From positions 992,001 to 1,056,000 of the forward strand of contig JACKHM010000004.1 of assembly GCA_020638995.1 (NCBI GenBank): a stretch of DNA of 64,000 bases, written 5' to 3'. A model generated the notes under the pieces. That model did not search any database, had not been told where the DNA came from, and saw only the letters and a program-made list of their open reading frames with translations. Positions 53,552 to 63,731 of this stretch are shown here, piece by piece. The position numbers were made by a program, and so were the translations under genes. How positions within the stretch are numbered: position 1 is the stretch's first letter; each line of letters opens with the position of its first letter. Source of the DNA: Planctomycetaceae bacterium. GTDB lineage: Bacteria > Planctomycetota > Planctomycetia > Pirellulales > Pirellulaceae.

Positions 53552-56500
53552 TCACTCGCCTTGAACCGGCGGCATCCATTGCTCTGTTAACCACAATATC
53601 GCCGTACCATCGCGGCTGCCGGTCAAGGCAAATCGACCGTCATCCGAGAACGTCGCCGATGTCACCTCTTGCGAGTGGCCTCGCAAGTTGAGAATCTCTT
53701 TTGCCGTTTCTGCGTCCCATAACTTGGCAGTAAAGTCTTCGGAAGCAGTCAGCGCACGCTTTCCGTCAGGTGAAAATGCCACCGATGTGACAGGTGCAGT
53801 ATGCCCTGCAAGGATGCGTATCATTTCACCGGTCTCTGCACTCCACACTCGTGCCGAATTGTCATCGCTTCCCGTGATAACTGATTTGCCGTCCGCCGAG
53901 AAGGCCGCGCTCAACACTGCCCACTCGTGACCGACAAGTTCGCGTACCATTTCGGCGGACTCCGTACGCCAGATTCGGGCCGTCTTGTCGTCCGATGCCG
54001 TCAACACCAACGAGCCATCCGCAGAAAAGGTCGCAAAGCGGACTCGGCCGGCATGACCTTCAAAAGTCCGAACCACCGTCCCTAGCTGCGAGTCCCAGAG
54101 CTTTGCGGTTCGGTCGTCGCTTGCCGTTAGTACGTACTCACCCTTTGGCGAGAAAATCGCGCTATTAACATAACCGGAGTGACCTCCAATGAGTTTCAGT
54201 TCGGCGTGACCCGTCTCCGCATTCCAGATGCGAGCCGAATTGTCCCAGCTGGCCGTAACGACTCGCCGTCCGTCGGGCGAGAAGTTCGCTGAAGCGACCG
54301 CGGCGTGTGGACTGAACGTCATCATCTCGCGTCCCATCGATCCCGGGGCATCGCGCCGCATGTCCCACAGCCTCGCTTCGTTTCCGCCGACGGTCAGCAG
54401 CGAGTTGCCATCGTTCGAGAACCTAGCGGACCAAACAAGTCCGCCAAGCTTGTTGAAATCCAGGAACGCGTCGGATGCGCCGCTATCGCCACTCGGCAGC
54501 GGAGTCCCGGTCTCGACGTTCCAAATGCGAACCAATCGCTCTTCGGCGTGAACGCTAACGGCGAGCCGCCCATCTCGTGAAAGTGCCGCCGTCGAAACAG
54601 GACTAGCTGGCGAATTGAAGGTACTTACCAAAGCTGCATTGGCAATATCCCAGGCGCGAAGTTTGCCGTCGAGGCAGGCAGTCAACGCTCGCCTGCCGTC
54701 CGCGGACACGTCCAATGAAATCACAGAGTCCGAATGCTTCAACAATAGGGGGATGATGGGGGCTACTGTTTCTGGATCATCAGCGAGGTGACTGACATCC
54801 CATTGGCAAACATTCTTATCATCGCTGGCCGTTAGCAGTCGTTTGCCGTCGGGCGTAAATCTTGCGGCGGCAACTTTCGACGTGTGCCAATCCAATCGGC
54901 GAAGCTGTACGCCGGTTTCGCGATTCCACAGGACTCCGCGTCCGTTCGAGTCGCCCGAGTAAATAAATCGATCGTCCGGCGAGAAGGCAACGGCAGTCAC
55001 TTCGACCTTGTGTCCGTCGAGCACGTTGACCAGCTTGCCTGTCTCTGCGTTCCATAGCTGAGCGGTTCGAGTTTCGCCGCCCGTTGCGATCCACTGGCTG
55101 TCGTGCGACACGGCAACAGCAGCCGCACGCCCGGTCCGCTCTAGCCGATTGATTTCTACGCCGCTGGCGACATCCCAGATGCGTACGGTGTTGTCGACCG
55201 CGCTGGTAACAAGTCGCTTGTTATCGGAAAAGAATGCCGAGTCGGAAGCGAGGAATAGATGCCCCTCTCGAAACGAGACCAGCTCCGCGCCGGTATCCGC
55301 ATTCCAACTCTTCGCAGTGCGATCGCGACTCGCAGTCGCGATTTGGTGCCCGTCGCGTGAGAAGGAAACAGCCATGATCGCATCGAGATGCCCTTCGAGA
55401 ACGCGGCCTCGCAGCACTCGCACTTCCTCATAACCTTCAACATTCCACAATCGAGCGTGATTGTCATAGCCACCGGACAGAACCCATTGGCCATCGGGCG
55501 AAAAGGCGCAAGCACGAACCCAACTGTCGTGACCCCGCAATGTCTTCAGCGGTGAAGGATCGTTCACGCTCCACACTTTGACGGTATTGTCATGCCCAGC
55601 GCTAAGCACAAGCTTACCATCGGCTGAGAACTGTACGCTGCGAACTGCCGCCGTGTGGTCATCGAGCGGATAGTACTTTGGCTCGGGAACTTCTTCATCC
55701 GATAACAAGCCATTGAAGTCGAAGGGAACCAAGTCGGTTGGCTTCCAAATCAGGACTCGTTTGTCATAGCCGCCAGAGGCGATGTGTTCGCCGTCTGGCG
55801 AATAGGCAACCGAATAAATAGGGCCTTGATGGCCGGTAAAAGCCGGGCCCTTTGTACCGTCGGCGAGCGACCATACGAGAGCGGTTCCATCTTGACTAGC
55901 CGTGACGACTTTCGATTCATCCGGTGAAAAGGCTGCATCCCAGACCCACCAACTATGACCTTCGAGGACTTGCAACTGCTTACCGGATTGAACATCCCAA
56001 ATGCGTGCTGTGTTGTCGAACGAAGTTGTCAACAGTCGTCGCCCGTCACGTGAATACGAGATGCTGGTAATCGCATCTTCGTGACCGTGCAAAGTGTGAA
56101 TCGGCTGCTCAGTGTCGACATCCCAGATGCGAAGGAACGCCGACTTGTCGTCGCACCCTGTCGCGACTTGGTTGGCCGTGGGCGAGAAGGCAACGGCTTG
56201 AACGTAGAGTCCCTCGTGAGGCAGTTCGATCGATGTACCAGTTTCAACGTCCCAGATGCTTGCGATTCCATTCCAGCCGCCTGTCACAAACCGCTTGCCA
56301 TCTGGAGCAAATGCGATCGCGTCGACCGGTGCACCGATATCGTAGTCATGGACACTCTGATTGCAGATATGCATCAGCCGTCCCCACTCCCAATTGCGAA
56401 GTTCTGGTTTGCAATTGGTCAGCAACTCGCGGGCATGACCGAATGCGTTTTCGTCGATCTTCGCGGCGGCGAGCCCGATTAACGCGACGTAGGCTTCGTA

Positions 56501-59500
56501 CTCGGCTTTGTTCTTTTCGTCACGAGCGATTCCTTCCTGGCGGACGGCCTCGGCTTGTGCGAGTTGCGCTTTGTCTCGTTCCTGTTTTGCGATCTCCTCC
56601 TGGCGCAAGGCCTCTTGGCGTTGCATCTTCGCGATTTCTTCCTGTCGCAGTGCCTCGGCCCGCTCCATCTTGGCGATCTCTTCTTGTCGCAGTGCTTCCG
56701 CCCGCTCCATCTTTGCAATCTCTTCCTGCCGCACCGCTTCCGCCTTCTCTTGCTGGGCAATTCCTTCCTGCCGTTTCGCTTCTACGGCCGCGGCATCCGC
56801 GATCACTCGCTGGTTGTCGGCTTCGGTCTTTAGCGAGTACATGATCGCCGACACGACGATCGCTGAGAGAAAGCCGACGACCGCCATGCCAACCACAACA
56901 CGCTTCAATTGCTGGGCGCGGTGATGTCTGGCTTCGCGTTCATGCTTCGCTGCGTCGATTTCTGTGGCCAGCGCGTCGTGCTCGGGAATGTCGCGATCCA
57001 ACAGCGACATACCGAGGTCGAAGTCACCCTTCTTTAACGCACTTGTGGCGTATGCCAGCTTGGCAAGCATGACGCCTTCTAAAGCTCGCTTGTTGCCGTT
57101 CCACAACTCATATGCCTCTTCAAATCCGAAAACGGCACGTGAGAAGTCTTCGTATTTGTCTGTTTTCTGAGCGGCTTCGAGGTCGTCCGTTGCGCGAACC
57201 GACATCGATGTACTTTCGGAGTGGTCGAGGTATCCGCGAATGGCGGCTTGGAAGTCTTGGACGGTCGCATAGCGGTCCTCGACTCGCGTTGCCATCGCCT
57301 TAAGTGCTATGTCGACCAACTCGCCCTTTTTGTCAGTCGGTACGATTTGGTTCTTTGCAGCCGCAAACAAACACTTCATCACATCCTTGCCGCGGTGTGG
57401 TGGAGCGCCCGTGACTATTTCGTACAGAATCGCGCCTAGCAAATAGATATCGCTGGCCGGCCCCATTTTGTCGAAGGGGCCCGTCGCCATTTCCGGAGCC
57501 ATATAGGCGGGTGTCCCGCCCATGCTCGCTGATGGGGTTATGCTACGTGACTTCTCGAACTTGCCGAACGGGAGCGCGAGTCCCCAGTCCATGACAAGCA
57601 CTTCACCAAAGCCGCCCAGCATCGTGTTCTCGGGCTTCAAGTCGCGGTGGATGATGCCTCGTGAATGACCGAAAGCAACGGCGTCGCAGGCCTTCAGCAA
57701 GATCTCGATGTTCTCATTAAGGCTCTTTTTGGCGATGCAGTCATCCCACGGCGTCCCCTTTACACACTTCATCGCGTAAAAAAGGGCACCTTCATCATTG
57801 GCGCCCAAATCGTAAATCGGCACGATGTTTGGGTGATCAAGGTCGCCGGTAATCACGGCTTCTGCGAGGAACTTGTTCCGCTGAACCTGATCGGCGGACA
57901 TATGCGGTTTGAGCATCTTGATCGCAACCGTGCGATCGATCGATGCCTGGCGACCGGCATAGACGACGCCCATCCCCCCCTCGCCAAGCTTCTTCACCAA
58001 GTCGTAATCAGCGTTGCCACCGAATTGGTGCTCTTCGGTGACCTCTCGAAATGCTCGCCGTTGAACGACAAGCGACTGACTTGCTGACCGCTGTGGTTCC
58101 TCACGACCCTTGATCGTCATGCGAGGTGTCGCCCCGGCATTCTGATCGCCGCCCCACATATCTTTAATTGCCTTAGGATCATCGCCGACGATGCTCGAGT
58201 CGTATGTCGCCGCGAACTGCCTGTCGGCCATAGTACCGGAATCGTCGCCGCCAATATCGGTGGAATCGACGGTGGCCATGTACCTGCGTTCGTTGACCGT
58301 GCCATCTTTGCCCGGAATTGCCACGGACCCCGCGTCCGAGTCGATTGTCTGCGCCCCACGAACGTCCGAGACCGTACCGGGTTTTACCCCGGTCGCCGGA
58401 AGCGATGTCGAATCGATCGTCGCGTCGGTGCTCCCGGAGCCGCTTGGGGGGCCATTGATCGAATCGGTATCTTGATCGAAGTTGATAAACTTCGAGTCGA
58501 CGGTTTGTCCGATGCCAACATCTCTCGGTGCAGACGAACCTTCGGAGAAGGCTATCGAATCGGAATCTTCGTCCTTTGGCAACTGTGATGCGTCGACCGT
58601 TTGGTTATAAGCCGGCCGATTCGGCGGATCAGTTTTCGCCATCGAGTCGCCATCGATCGAATCGCTGTCCAAATCGATGGGCAAGCTCGTTGCTTCGATC
58701 GTCTGCGTATAGATTTTCTCGTTCGTTCGAGTCGCCGTATCCATGTCGATCGAGTCCGTGTCTACCGACTCTGGGAGATCAACGGCGTCGATCGTTTGAG
58801 TGTATGGACGCTCTAGCGGTGGATTGGGGGCGACCGTTGGCACCTCCCCATCAAGAGAGTTGGAATCAACGGTCGCTCCGATGTCCGCGTTAGTGACCGT
58901 TTGCTTGCTTTGTTTGCCGGTGGGCTGGTTGTCGGACGACGTCTCGAAATCGAGCGAGTCCAAGTCGATCGGTACCGCCGACGAATCGACCGTCTGCATG
59001 TAGCTGTCACCACCCGCAGGTGCCTTGGCATCGCTATCTTCGCTGCTTTTGTGAGAAGCTTCAGGCAGCGAATCGAAATCGAGCGAGCCAGAATCGAGAT
59101 CGACGGGCAATGCCGACGAGTCGACCGTTTGCATGTAGTTCGGATTAGCTTCCTCTGGCTTCTCGACTGGAGCCGTGGAGTCGATTGTGCGAGCCGAACT
59201 GTTTTCCGTCGGACCTTCGGTGAGTGAATCGAATTCGATTGAGTCAGAGTCGAGGTCGATGGGCGACGCAGACGAGTCGACGGTCTGCATGTAGTTCGGA
59301 TTGGCCTCTTTTCGAATTTCAGCCGAAGCCGAGGAGTCGATCGTGCGTGTTGAATCGTTTGCCGTTGGAGTTTCGGCAATCGCGTCGAATTCTACTGAAT
59401 CAGAGTCGAGATCGATCGGCAAGGCAGACGCGTCAACCGTCTGCATATAGTTATGAGTGCCTGCGGCGGGAGTCGGCTCGGAAGGCGTAGCGGCTTCCGG

Positions 59501-59599
59501 TTCGAAGTCGCGTTCGCAAACCTCACAATGTCCTGCCAGCAGTTCTTCATCCGTAAGCTTCGCGTTGCAATTTGGGCAAGTCTTCATAACGATTGGCAT
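53552..59599 (-). CDS. Giant Ser/Thr kinase with tandem TVDS repeats and 21 WD40 repeats
   Basis: The protein has about 2015 residues. It has a zinc ribbon ('CPNCNAKLTDEELLAGHCEV', CxxC twice) and residues about 45-500 with some fifteen diverged repeats of 'YMQTVDSSALPIDLDSDSIE' type. A kinase domain (about 530-790) has 'LGEGGMGVVYAG', 'VAIKML', 'IIHRDLKPEN' and 'MDWGLALP', where DWG replaces DFG. One membrane helix (about 905-925, 'VVVGMAVVGFLSAIVVSAIM') and a coiled coil of 14-residue repeats ('QEEIAKMERAEALR', about 940-1045) follow. Then come 21 WD40 repeats (about 1085-2010), which would make three seven-bladed propellers outside the cell. Start at 59599 or 59587. The Thr residues in the repeats may be autophosphorylated. 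Confidence 0.92.
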   Translation of the reverse strand: MPIVMKTCPNCNAKLTDEELLAGHCEVCERDFEPEAATPSEPTPAAGTHNYMQTVDASALPIDLDSDSVEFDAIAETPTANDSTRTIDSSASAEIRKEANPNYMQTVDSSASPIDLDSDSIEFDSLTEGPTENSSARTIDSTAPVEKPEEANPNYMQTVDSSALPVDLDSGSLDFDSLPEASHKSSEDSDAKAPAGGDSYMQTVDSSAVPIDLDSLDFETSSDNQPTGKQSKQTVTNADIGATVDSNSLDGEVPTVAPNPPLERPYTQTIDAVDLPESVDTDSIDMDTATRTNEKIYTQTIEATSLPIDLDSDSIDGDSMAKTDPPNRPAYNQTVDASQLPKDEDSDSIAFSEGSSAPRDVGIGQTVDSKFINFDQDTDSINGPPSGSGSTDATIDSTSLPATGVKPGTVSDVRGAQTIDSDAGSVAIPGKDGTVNERRYMATVDSTDIGGDDSGTMADRQFAATYDSSIVGDDPKAIKDMWGGDQNAGATPRMTIKGREEPQRSASQSLVVQRRAFREVTEEHQFGGNADYDLVKKLGEGGMGVVYAGRQASIDRTVAIKMLKPHMSADQVQRNKFLAEAVITGDLDHPNIVPIYDLGANDEGALFYAMKCVKGTPWDDCIAKKSLNENIEILLKACDAVAFGHSRGIIHRDLKPENTMLGGFGEVLVMDWGLALPFGKFEKSRSITPSASMGGTPAYMAPEMATGPFDKMGPASDIYLLGAILYEIVTGAPPHRGKDVMKCLFAAAKNQIVPTDKKGELVDIALKAMATRVEDRYATVQDFQAAIRGYLDHSESTSMSVRATDDLEAAQKTDKYEDFSRAVFGFEEAYELWNGNKRALEGVMLAKLAYATSALKKGDFDLGMSLLDRDIPEHDALATEIDAAKHEREARHHRAQQLKRVVVGMAVVGFLSAIVVSAIMYSLKTEADNQRVIADAAAVEAKRQEGIAQQEKAEAVRQEEIAKMERAEALRQEEIAKMERAEALRQEEIAKMQRQEALRQEEIAKQERDKAQLAQAEAVRQEGIARDEKNKAEYEAYVALIGLAAAKIDENAFGHARELLTNCKPELRNWEWGRLMHICNQSVHDYDIGAPVDAIAFAPDGKRFVTGGWNGIASIWDVETGTSIELPHEGLYVQAVAFSPTANQVATGCDDKSAFLRIWDVDTEQPIHTLHGHEDAITSISYSRDGRRLLTTSFDNTARIWDVQSGKQLQVLEGHSWWVWDAAFSPDESKVVTASQDGTALVWSLADGTKGPAFTGHQGPIYSVAYSPDGEHIASGGYDKRVLIWKPTDLVPFDFNGLLSDEEVPEPKYYPLDDHTAAVRSVQFSADGKLVLSAGHDNTVKVWSVNDPSPLKTLRGHDSWVRACAFSPDGQWVLSGGYDNHARLWNVEGYEEVRVLRGRVLEGHLDAIMAVSFSRDGHQIATASRDRTAKSWNADTGAELVSFREGHLFLASDSAFFSDNKRLVTSAVDNTVRIWDVASGVEINRLERTGRAAAVAVSHDSQWIATGGETRTAQLWNAETGKLVNVLDGHKVEVTAVAFSPDDRFIYSGDSNGRGVLWNRETGVQLRRLDWHTSKVAAARFTPDGKRLLTASDDKNVCQWDVSHLADDPETVAPIIPLLLKHSDSVISLDVSADGRRALTACLDGKLRAWDIANAALVSTFNSPASPVSTAALSRDGRLAVSVHAEERLVRIWNVETGTPLPSGDSGASDAFLDFNKLGGLVWSARFSNDGNSLLTVGGNEARLWDMRRDAPGSMGREMMTFSPHAAVASANFSPDGRRVVTASWDNSARIWNAETGHAELKLIGGHSGYVNSAIFSPKGEYVLTASDDRTAKLWDSQLGTVVRTFEGHAGRVRFATFSADGSLVLTASDDKTARIWRTESAEMVRELVGHEWAVLSAAFSADGKSVITGSDDNSARVWSAETGEMIRILAGHTAPVTSVAFSPDGKRALTASEDFTAKLWDAETAKEILNLRGHSQEVTSATFSDDGRFALTGSRDGTAILWLTEQWMPPVQGE

Positions 59600-60292
59600 C
59601 AAAAAGTGATGGCGATATTTCGGAAACCGGATTCAGGGCAAGCCGTAGTCGACTCGGACTCAGGTCGTCGATAGCTGGAAGACGTCACGCTGACCGTTCG
59701 ATGACACATTGCGTACCGAGCGGCAAGAGAGTCGCAAGATCCTATCCATTCAGTGCTAATTATCATCGCAAACCCAAGAGAGGTCAAACTTTCGAGCTGT
59801 CATTTAGACGTCGAATACGCCCGCGATGGACTCAGATTCCGATTAAGCGTCAACATTCGGAGGCGAACTCGCAACTTCTCAACGCGTCGACTTCCCTCGC
59901 CGAGCACGTTCTCAAAACCTTTTCATCCTACGATCCGACTAACCGTTACAGTTATATCCGTCGTCTTCCGAGAGACGCACACACCGCTCGTAGTGTACAG
60001 CTCTCGGAAGCGGCGTTAGCAAGTCGTCAATGCTCAGTAAGCAATGAAGAACTGCGGTGCGCAGAAGTCTCGACGCGTCGCTAGCGATTTAGAGGAATCC
60101 GGACGGCTGGCGGGCGACGTACCGTTGACGGTTCGCTGGTTTAACGAGAAGCAGCGGCGATGCGGCTACCGTGTCATGCCGCAGTCGACTTGCATGGCGC
60201 GGATGAACCCAGGAGAATCTACCACGCACGCCCCCTACTCGCCCGCACAAGTCACGCGAACTACTCGCCCGCACAAGTCACGCGAAGCCATT
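59600..60292. other. Intergenic stretch between divergent kinase and D-aminoacylase genes
   Basis: About 690 bases without a convincing gene. The open frames here (59593-60084 and the N-terminal extension of the D-aminoacylase frame from 60044) are not protein-like. The only structure seen is a 26-bp direct duplication at its end (60235-60286). Confidence 0.5.
60235..60286. repeat. Direct tandem duplication of 26 bp in the D-aminoacylase leader
   Basis: CTACTCGCCCGCACAAGTCA plus CGCGAA occurs twice back to back, ending six bases before the ATG at 60293. It therefore replaces the normal place of the ribosome site and may affect expression; no GGAG-type site is seen directly upstream. Confidence 0.8.
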
Positions 60293-61987
60293 ATGAACTT
60301 ACAAGCCTGCCGGTCGTTTTGCCTACTTCTTCTGCTCGTTGCCAATTGCTGTGCATCGGACCTTCACGCGCAAGACGCGTTCTATGACCTCGTGCTGCGT
60401 CACGGGCGGATCGTTGATGGAACGGGGAATCCGTGGTTCGCGGGCGATGTGGCAATTCGCGGTGATCGGATCGTGGCGATCGGATTAGTTGAGCGGGATC
60501 GTGCGAAGCGGGAGATCGACGCGACGGGATTGGTGATTGCTCCGGGATTCATCGATATCCATTCGCATTCCGACTTCTTGCTGTTGGAAGACGGTAACGC
60601 CGAGAGCAAGATACGTCAGGGCGTCACCACCGAAGTGCTCGGCGAAGGGAGTTCCGCGGGGCCGTTTGAAGGAAAGCTGTCGCCGCAACAAGCGACGGTT
60701 GGCGGCAAGCTCGAACAATGGTCGTCGCTCGGCGAGTACCTCGATTTGATCGAACGCAGCGGCGTGGCGACGAATGTTGCGTCTTACGTCGGCTTGAACA
60801 ATGCCTGGCAGGCCGTGATGGGCGACTCGTTCGACCGCCCCAACGATACGCAGATCCAAGCGATGCGAGAGTTAGTCGAGCGAGCGATGCAGGACGGTGC
60901 TTTCGGGTTGTCGAGCCAAGTCATGATGCCGCCCGGTTCGCTGGCGACGACGGACGAGATCGTCGAAATTGTGAAAGCCGTCGAACCGTTCGGCGGAATC
61001 TACTCGACACACATTCGCAACGAAGGGACCGGGGTCTTCGAGTCGGTCAAGGAAGCGATCGAAATTGGCGAACGAGCCGGAGTTGCGGTCGATGTGATCC
61101 ATTTGAAGATCGCGGATCAACAGCTTTGGGGACGCATGAACGAAGTCGCGGCGTTGATCGAAGCCGCTCGTCGGCGCGGCGTCAACGTCCAGGCGAACAT
61201 TTACCCGTATACACGCGGCAACAACAATCTCGTCAGCATCATTCCGCCGTGGGCTCACGAAGGCGGACGCGACGCGCTGCTCGCACGCTTGCGCGACGCG
61301 CAGCAGCGACCGCGTCTCAAGCACGACATCATCAACGGCGTGGAAGGCTGGTACAACCACTATACTGCGGTCGGCGGCGATTGGAGCCGGATGCTGGTCA
61401 GCGGCAACAATCGCTTCTCGGGCCTGACGATGGATCGTGTCATGTCGTTGCGGACGCAAGGTAAAGTGAAAGCGGATCTGCTGGATGAACTGTTCGACTT
61501 CTTGATCGAAGAGCAGGGCTCGGTCAGCACCGTCTACGCCCATCACACCGAAGCCGATATGAATCTCGCGATGCAGCAGCCATGGTGTTCGATCGGCTCG
61601 GATGGTTCGGCTTACTCGATCGAAGGGCCGTTGCGGCGCGGAAACCCTCATCCACGCAACTTCGGCACATTCCCACGTGTGTTGGGCGTCTACGTGCGCG
61701 AGAACAGTCTGTTGCGGCTTGAGGAAGCAATACAGAAGATGACGTCGATGAACGCGGCCAAGCTCGGCCTGCGAGACCGCGGCCTGCTGGCTTCCGGATT
61801 CTTTGCTGACGTGACAATCTTTGATCCGCGGACCGTCATCGACCGCGCGACCTATACCGATCCCTTCCAATACAACGAGGGCATCGCCTACGTAATCGTC
61901 AACGGAACCGTTGTGTTGGACGGCGGCAAACATACAGGGGCACACCCCGGCCGTGGGTTACGCGGTCCGAACGCGAAGCGCCAATGA
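60293..61987 (+). CDS. N-acyl-D-amino-acid deacylase (D-aminoacylase, exported)
   Basis: The 564-residue protein starts with a signal peptide ('FCLLLLLVANCCASDLHAQ'). It belongs to the amidohydrolase superfamily: 'YDLVLRHGRIVDGTGNPWF', the metal motif 'APGFIDIHSHSDF' (His90 and His92), 'IRQGVTTEVLGEGSSAGP', 'GIYSTHIRNEG', 'VIHLKIADQQLWG' and the C-terminal 'GLLASGFFADVTIFDP'. Members hydrolyse N-acetylated or N-formylated D-amino acids. The signal peptide suggests action on material outside the cytoplasm. A link to the DgcN/DgcA-like pair at 16.7-18.7 kb is possible in D-amino-acid use but they are not neighbours. Confidence 0.88.
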   Translation: MNLQACRSFCLLLLLVANCCASDLHAQDAFYDLVLRHGRIVDGTGNPWFAGDVAIRGDRIVAIGLVERDRAKREIDATGLVIAPGFIDIHSHSDFLLLEDGNAESKIRQGVTTEVLGEGSSAGPFEGKLSPQQATVGGKLEQWSSLGEYLDLIERSGVATNVASYVGLNNAWQAVMGDSFDRPNDTQIQAMRELVERAMQDGAFGLSSQVMMPPGSLATTDEIVEIVKAVEPFGGIYSTHIRNEGTGVFESVKEAIEIGERAGVAVDVIHLKIADQQLWGRMNEVAALIEAARRRGVNVQANIYPYTRGNNNLVSIIPPWAHEGGRDALLARLRDAQQRPRLKHDIINGVEGWYNHYTAVGGDWSRMLVSGNNRFSGLTMDRVMSLRTQGKVKADLLDELFDFLIEEQGSVSTVYAHHTEADMNLAMQQPWCSIGSDGSAYSIEGPLRRGNPHPRNFGTFPRVLGVYVRENSLLRLEEAIQKMTSMNAAKLGLRDRGLLASGFFADVTIFDPRTVIDRATYTDPFQYNEGIAYVIVNGTVVLDGGKHTGAHPGRGLRGPNAKRQ

Positions 61988-62457
61988 ATTTGGCCATTAA
62001 TGGTATTGAGTGAGCAGAATGTTCGCCACTTGGCGAACGTCCCAGGCTCGTTTTCGAACCCGGGGCGATGAGCTTAAATATAGGTTGATAACGCTCGGCA
62101 GGTCCCTTTTTGCCGAGCTCGACTTGGTTGCGTGTAGCCGACGTCACCTCCCGCGGGTTCATTACGAATGGACGATCGGAATCGCTGAAGACAATTGCCG
62201 TTGGAATGTTAGGTTGACGGAGTCTATTTCGAATTCATGACTCATCACGCTGGGTATTTCAATTTGGTCGTTCTTTACGGCCTCAATCGAAACAACACGG
62301 CATCCCGTGTAGATTGCGATTGAGAAGCTTCTAACCGTAATTGACAGTTGAAAATGCGTCGTCGAAAATCACAACCCGAATCTAAACCATGAACAAACGA
62401 CGCGCAAGCAACTTCGTGTGAGCGAGGCTTGACGTTGGACCAAAACGGAAACCCAAG
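61988..62457. other. Intergenic stretch
   Basis: About 470 bases between two plus-strand genes. I see no gene, repeat or clear terminator; the 76-codon frame at 62010 has no protein-like features. Confidence 0.45.
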
Positions 62458-63645
62458 ATGAACAAAATACGAGTCCTGGTAGGCACCAAGAAGGGCGCAT
62501 TCATTCTCACGGCCGACGGCGCACGCCGGAAATGGGACGTCACCGGGCCGCTGTTCGCTGGTTGGGAGGTCTACCATTTCAAAGGTTCGCCGGTCGATCC
62601 GAACCGACTGTATGTTTCGCAGACGAGCGGCTGGTTCGGGCAGGTCATCCAACGGTCCGACGATGGCGGCGAGACCTGGTATCCACCGGGCAGTTCACCG
62701 GAAGAACTCACCACGCCCGAAGGTTTCCCCAAGGGCGAAAGCAACAAGTTCGTCTACGACACGTCGGAAACAACCGGAAAGCCGCTCACAACTCATCAGT
62801 TCTACGACGGCACGCAAAAGGATTGGGTGTTCAAAAAGGTCTGGCACCTTGAGCCGTCGAATTCGGACCCCGACACGGTCTACGCCGGCGTGGAAGACGC
62901 GGCCCTGTTCCGCACGACCGACGGCGGTAAGAGTTGGCACGAGGTGGCCGGCTTGCGGGGCCACGGCACGGGGCCGCAGTGGTCGCCCGGTGCGGGCGGC
63001 ATGTGCTTGCATACGATCCTGTTCGACCCGGGAAACGCCAATCGGATGTTCACGGCGATCTCGGCGGCTGGCGCATTCCGCACGGACGATGGCGGCAAGA
63101 CCTGGAAGCCGATCAATCGCGGACTCAAGAACCCGTATCTCCCCGACCCGACGCCGGAGGTCGGCTTCTGTGTCCATCGTCTGGCAATGCACCCTTCGAA
63201 TCCGAACGTCGTCTTCATGCAGTTGCATCAAGGGGGTGGTGTCTTCCGCAGCGACGACGCCGGGGACCAGTGGGTAGAGGTAAACGGGAACCTGCCGACC
63301 GATTTTGGCTTCCCGATCGATGTGCATGCTCACGAACCCGAAACGATCTACGCCGTGCCGATGGATCCGATGTTGCGTGTTCCTCCGGAAGGCAAGCTGC
63401 AAGTCTGGCGCAGCCGCGCTGGCGGGAACGAATGGGAGCCGCTCACGAAAGGATTGCCGCAAGACAACTGTTATGTGAACGTCCTCCGCGACGCGATGGC
63501 TGTCGACAAGCTCGATCCGTGCGGCATTTATTTCGGCACCACGGGCGGCCAGGTCTACTGCTCCCCCGACGGCGGCGACAACTGGACGCCAATAGTGCGC
63601 GATCTCCCGTACGTATTTTCGGTCGAGGTGCAGACCATTTCGTAA
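62458..63645 (+). CDS. BNR/sialidase-like repeat protein
   Basis: The 395-residue protein has no signal peptide and begins 'MNKIRVLVGTKKGAFILTAD'. It carries several BNR/Asp-box repeats of SxDxGxTW type ('RSDDGGETWYPPG', 'RTTDGGKSWHEVAG', 'RTDDGGKTWKPINR', 'RSDDAGDQWVEVNG', 'SPDGGDNWTPIVR'), as in glycosidase-like and Vps10-like propellers. No sialidase Arg triad is evident, so an enzymatic role is uncertain. It precedes a MoaD/ThiS-like gene by 86 bases on the same strand, an arrangement I recall for a conserved gene pair in several bacteria. Confidence 0.85.
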   Translation: MNKIRVLVGTKKGAFILTADGARRKWDVTGPLFAGWEVYHFKGSPVDPNRLYVSQTSGWFGQVIQRSDDGGETWYPPGSSPEELTTPEGFPKGESNKFVYDTSETTGKPLTTHQFYDGTQKDWVFKKVWHLEPSNSDPDTVYAGVEDAALFRTTDGGKSWHEVAGLRGHGTGPQWSPGAGGMCLHTILFDPGNANRMFTAISAAGAFRTDDGGKTWKPINRGLKNPYLPDPTPEVGFCVHRLAMHPSNPNVVFMQLHQGGGVFRSDDAGDQWVEVNGNLPTDFGFPIDVHAHEPETIYAVPMDPMLRVPPEGKLQVWRSRAGGNEWEPLTKGLPQDNCYVNVLRDAMAVDKLDPCGIYFGTTGGQVYCSPDGGDNWTPIVRDLPYVFSVEVQTIS

Positions 63646-63731
63646 CCGCGCCCTTTGGCCACCATTACGATGTCGTGTTTATGCCTATGCGCATGTTTGC
63701 CTGGCAGCTGCCAATTTTATGAGTCCGCTCC

